Assembly (NCBI GenBank): GCA_023253875.1
Contig: JALRFC010000053.1
Coordinates: 1 to 9,186 of the forward strand
Reading direction: 5' to 3'
Length of the DNA: 9,186 nt
Source of the DNA: Candidatus Kapaibacterium sp.
Lineage (GTDB): Bacteria; Bacteroidota; Ignavibacteria; Kapaibacteriales; UBA961
Positions within the stretch are counted from its first letter, which is position 1; each line of letters opens with the position of its first letter. The notes beneath the pieces are model-generated. The model was given only the letters and a program-made list of their open reading frames with translations, made no database searches and was not told the DNA's origin. Positions 6,687 through 9,186 of the stretch are shown here, one piece after another. The translations under genes and the position numbers were made by a program.

Positions 6687-9186
6687 TTAAAATGCATAGC
6701 GCCAACTAATTTTCATTTCCCATTCTTTTTGCTGTCTGGTGGAAATCGCATTTGCAGGTGCCGATGCCCTCGTCAATTGCAAAAGCAAATTGCGAAGTGC
6801 ATCATAATCACCTAGAATCGTGATGGGAACATCCACACTGAATTCATAATTTCCTGATAAATCGCCAATTGTTCCGGCGGCTCGCCAAGCAACATCGCTG
6901 AATAATTGTCCGCTTAGATTCAAGCGCGCTTGTGATAAATCAGATAATCCTTCTTGCAAACTGATTGTTGCATTTGTAAGCAAACCAGTACCTTCAAGCA
7001 GTCCTGAGAATAATTGCGATGCAGCAGCAGAGAGTGAATTGGATAATTGATCGCCCAATCCTCTGGTTCCTAAACCACCACCTGCAGAACCTCGACCAAA
7101 TAACTCAGCTTGTGTTCTTCCAACAATAAGTTTCATGAGGGCATCATTTCTGATTTGCGCCGAATCACCTGTCGCTTCAATGCCATTACTTTCCCATGTG
7201 ATGGAAACTTGCGGTAGATTTTTCGTACCGGTAATTTTCATGATGACTCTGAAATTTTCCAAGACATCATCATATCGGGTTTGGCCTTTATACACAGCAA
7301 GTAAATCCAATGTTGGATTTGTGAGTTCTCCGGTATTGAACAATAAACTTCCTGAGGCATCAAATACTTTGAGAAATTTATATTGTGATCCTTCGAGTAA
7401 TTTGATTTCACCAAAAAGTCTGGGAAGTTTGAATGCTTCTTTTTGAAAACGCAATGCTGTTTGTTTATTCGTTGGTTCAACATTTGCCCGTATTTCTTCA
7501 AATGTTCCTAGAATCATTTTTAGGAGAAATTTACCGGGCATCAGAACATTCAAATCATAATCCAATAAGTCATTGAATCCTGCTCTTTTTCTTCGCAATA
7601 ATTCATTCTCATCAATACCTTCATTTCCGATGTCTTTGGATTGTTGCTTTGCTTCTTTTTTTGAAATCCCGGCTTCCGACAAAGCTTTGAATAAATCTGT
7701 AACGGGATTATCAGGCGCATGGAGTAATTGTCTTTGTTCAGAATTTAAGACTGTATATCGAACGCCTGATGCGGTTACTTGTTCTTGCTCAGGAGGCATG
7801 GTGATTGATGCCTGCATGACTTTTACATCGCCACGCAAATATGGTTTTTTGAATGTACCATAAAATCGTAGCGGGTTTTGTCCGGATGCAATCGTGAATT
7901 TACCATACATCGCAGGCATTGTACTTGCAGATGCATCACTCAAGACCAATAATTGTTTGGACACAATATTCAAATCAAAATTCTTGATATAAATGATATC
8001 GTATAGATTGAGATTACCGGTCACAATTGCTTCGCCATTCTGTAAATCATATCGATCATTCCGAACAAAGATGCTATCCAATCGTGCTGTGGCATTTTTG
8101 AGATATATATTCCCTTCAGCTGAATAGCGGATATTCGTTGCATCGAGAACAAAGGACATATCTCGAATGGTAGCTTTTCCTCCATAATTGATTCCATCAG
8201 GAGCATAACCACCCAATGTGATGGTTGCATCCGCTTTTCCTTTTAGACCTGAAACTCCGGGTATGAATGGAGCAATAGTTGCAATGGATAGGCCATTTGC
8301 TTGAGCAATGACAACGAGTGGTTCATCTCTTCTCATCGGCTCTTGATTATTACCAATTGCAAGATTATAAGGGATCTGTTCAATATCAATATTGAGCGTC
8401 TTCACACCGGCATTTCGTAGATCAGTCACATCTACAGAACCTGTTATCATTGAATCCGCATGATTAAGTATGAATTGCTGATTGCCAACGGCGATATCAT
8501 TATAGTAAATACTATCAATTGCTCCAATGCAGGAGAATTGTGGATTTGCAAAGGATCCCTCTGCTGTGATGATTGTATTTCTTGCATTTCCACGTAATGT
8601 TGAAAGTACTTCGCGTATATCCTCAGGGAGAAATGCCAATTTCTTTACATCTTTCAATGGGAAATTGGACAAAGCAATCGTCATGTTCTTGAATGTTTTT
8701 TCAGAAATCATGCCCTGGGCTTTTATGGATTCAGCGCCATCTCTGTGAAAAGCGACTTTATCGAAATACATCCCACTTCCGGAAAATTTCCCTTTCAATG
8801 TACCTGCATTATTCCACGTGAGTTTTCCATAGGTAATATTGAATCTATCAGAAACATAGGTGAATGATGTGTCTGTGAACAGTGCGGTCGTGGCAATATC
8901 TGCATATACATCATCACCGATAAATCCGGAAAATGTACCATCAAAATCAGTGTGCTTCAATGAAAAATGCAATGAAGGTTGTTGTAATGTGAGTGAATTG
9001 ATCGTAAGCCAATCTTCAGCCACAGCTGAAATACTCAAGTCACTCAATATTCTACGTCCCAGCTCGCCACGTTCAGTTTTGATGATTCCTTTCATCAGTA
9101 GTGGAGAGCTTGCGCCATCATTGTCAGGACCAAAAATATGTCCATTCAATGCAGAGAGAGAATCTATCGTGAAGATGGTCGCTTCT
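6687..9186 (-). CDS. tamB: TamB-like translocation/assembly module protein, C-terminal part (5' end outside window)
   Basis: The frame is open from the window edge (first full codon at 9185) to TAA at 6689-6687, giving 832 residues without a true start. The TTG at 9149 is only an internal leucine codon, because the frame continues upstream of it (EATIFTIDSLSA). TamB proteins are anchored in the inner membrane and span the periplasm as a long beta-rich groove; they act with TamA in outer-membrane protein assembly and in phospholipid transfer. Supporting features, numbered from the first codon here, are repeated short beta-strand stretches throughout, the AsmA/TamB-like segment at about 299-326 (LSIATIAPFIPGVSGLKGKA), a charged linker at about 505-535, and a conserved C-terminal TamB domain from about 540 to 832. 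That domain contains GSLLFNTGELTNPTLDLLAV and a Gly-rich stretch near 697. The protein ends in WRYAF, an aromatic terminus like an outer-membrane beta-signal. Full-length relatives usually exceed 1,200 residues, so roughly half may be missing. No tamA is visible. The assignment to the family is firm; exact function is inferred. Confidence 0.88.
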   Translation of the reverse strand, partial: EATIFTIDSLSALNGHIFGPDNDGASSPLLMKGIIKTERGELGRRILSDLSISAVAEDWLTINSLTLQQPSLHFSLKHTDFDGTFSGFIGDDVYADIATTALFTDTSFTYVSDRFNITYGKLTWNNAGTLKGKFSGSGMYFDKVAFHRDGAESIKAQGMISEKTFKNMTIALSNFPLKDVKKLAFLPEDIREVLSTLRGNARNTIITAEGSFANPQFSCIGAIDSIYYNDIAVGNQQFILNHADSMITGSVDVTDLRNAGVKTLNIDIEQIPYNLAIGNNQEPMRRDEPLVVIAQANGLSIATIAPFIPGVSGLKGKADATITLGGYAPDGINYGGKATIRDMSFVLDATNIRYSAEGNIYLKNATARLDSIFVRNDRYDLQNGEAIVTGNLNLYDIIYIKNFDLNIVSKQLLVLSDASASTMPAMYGKFTIASGQNPLRFYGTFKKPYLRGDVKVMQASITMPPEQEQVTASGVRYTVLNSEQRQLLHAPDNPVTDLFKALSEAGISKKEAKQQSKDIGNEGIDENELLRRKRAGFNDLLDYDLNVLMPGKFLLKMILGTFEEIRANVEPTNKQTALRFQKEAFKLPRLFGEIKLLEGSQYKFLKVFDASGSLLFNTGELTNPTLDLLAVYKGQTRYDDVLENFRVIMKITGTKNLPQVSITWESNGIEATGDSAQIRNDALMKLIVGRTQAELFGRGSAGGGLGTRGLGDQLSNSLSAAASQLFSGLLEGTGLLTNATISLQEGLSDLSQARLNLSGQLFSDVAWRAAGTIGDLSGNYEFSVDVPITILGDYDALRNLLLQLTRASAPANAISTRQQKEWEMKISWRYAF

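Larger units (their letters stand above)
1..9186 (-). other. Probable single transcription unit of six genes
   Basis: All six genes share the minus strand, with gaps of 12, 40, 3, -4 and 2 bases and no visible internal terminator. This is strong evidence for co-transcription, at least from maeB to the exported protein, where gaps are three bases or less. The 40-base spacer before maeB is the only place where an internal promoter could fit outside coding sequence. The promoter and terminator of the unit lie outside the window. Confidence 0.7.

Noticed and set aside
7135..7863. Two plus-strand open frames of about 100 codons inside tamB (7135-7446 and 7573-7863).
   Set aside because: Both are antisense to the continuous TamB C-terminal region and show no signal peptide, motif or plausible start context.
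9147..9149. TTG at 9149 as the start of the TamB-like gene.
   Set aside because: The frame stays open to the window edge with TamB-compatible residues, and TamB proteins are far longer; this is an internal Leu codon.

Overview
The window is one block of six protein genes, all read from the minus strand. Transcription runs from position 9186 down to 1. Gaps are very short: 12, about 40, 3, a 4-base overlap, then 2 bases. No RNA gene, mobile element, CRISPR array or clear promoter or terminator is visible, and no stretch of 300 bases lacks a gene. The first and last genes run off the window, so the transcription unit extends on both sides.

The organism looks like a diderm bacterium of the Bacteroidota/Chlorobiota side of the FCB group. 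The main clue is the 558-residue lipoprotein with the 'CANPLPPSGGPRDTEPP' opening and an N-terminal Ig-like (Big_5 type) domain, a family typical of that superphylum. TolC, TamB and Mla-type proteins confirm an outer membrane. The DNA is moderately AT-rich by eye. Only one start codon has a strong Shine-Dalgarno sequence, which also fits that group. A finer placement (for example Ignavibacteria or Kapabacteria) would be a guess.

Layout in order of transcription: (1) 9186-6687, the C-terminal ~832 residues of a TamB-like inner-to-outer-membrane bridging protein; (2) 6674-5883, an MlaF-type ABC ATPase for lipid transport; (3) 5842-3560, a MaeB-type malic enzyme fused to a phosphotransacetylase-like domain; (4) 3556-1880, a large Ig-like lipoprotein; (5) 1883-579, a TolC-family outer-membrane channel; (6) 576-1, the N-terminal 192 residues of an unrecognised exported protein that starts with GTG and is open to the window edge.

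Five of the six genes concern the envelope. TamB and the MlaF-type ATPase both belong to families that move phospholipid between the membranes, while the lipoprotein, TolC and exported protein act at or beyond the outer membrane. The cytosolic malic enzyme is the odd one out. I do not see a clearly new system. The points most worth a second look are the MlaF-type ATPase sitting beside TamB without its permease or substrate-binding partner, the insertion next to its signature motif, and the translationally linked trio of lipoprotein, TolC and exported protein.
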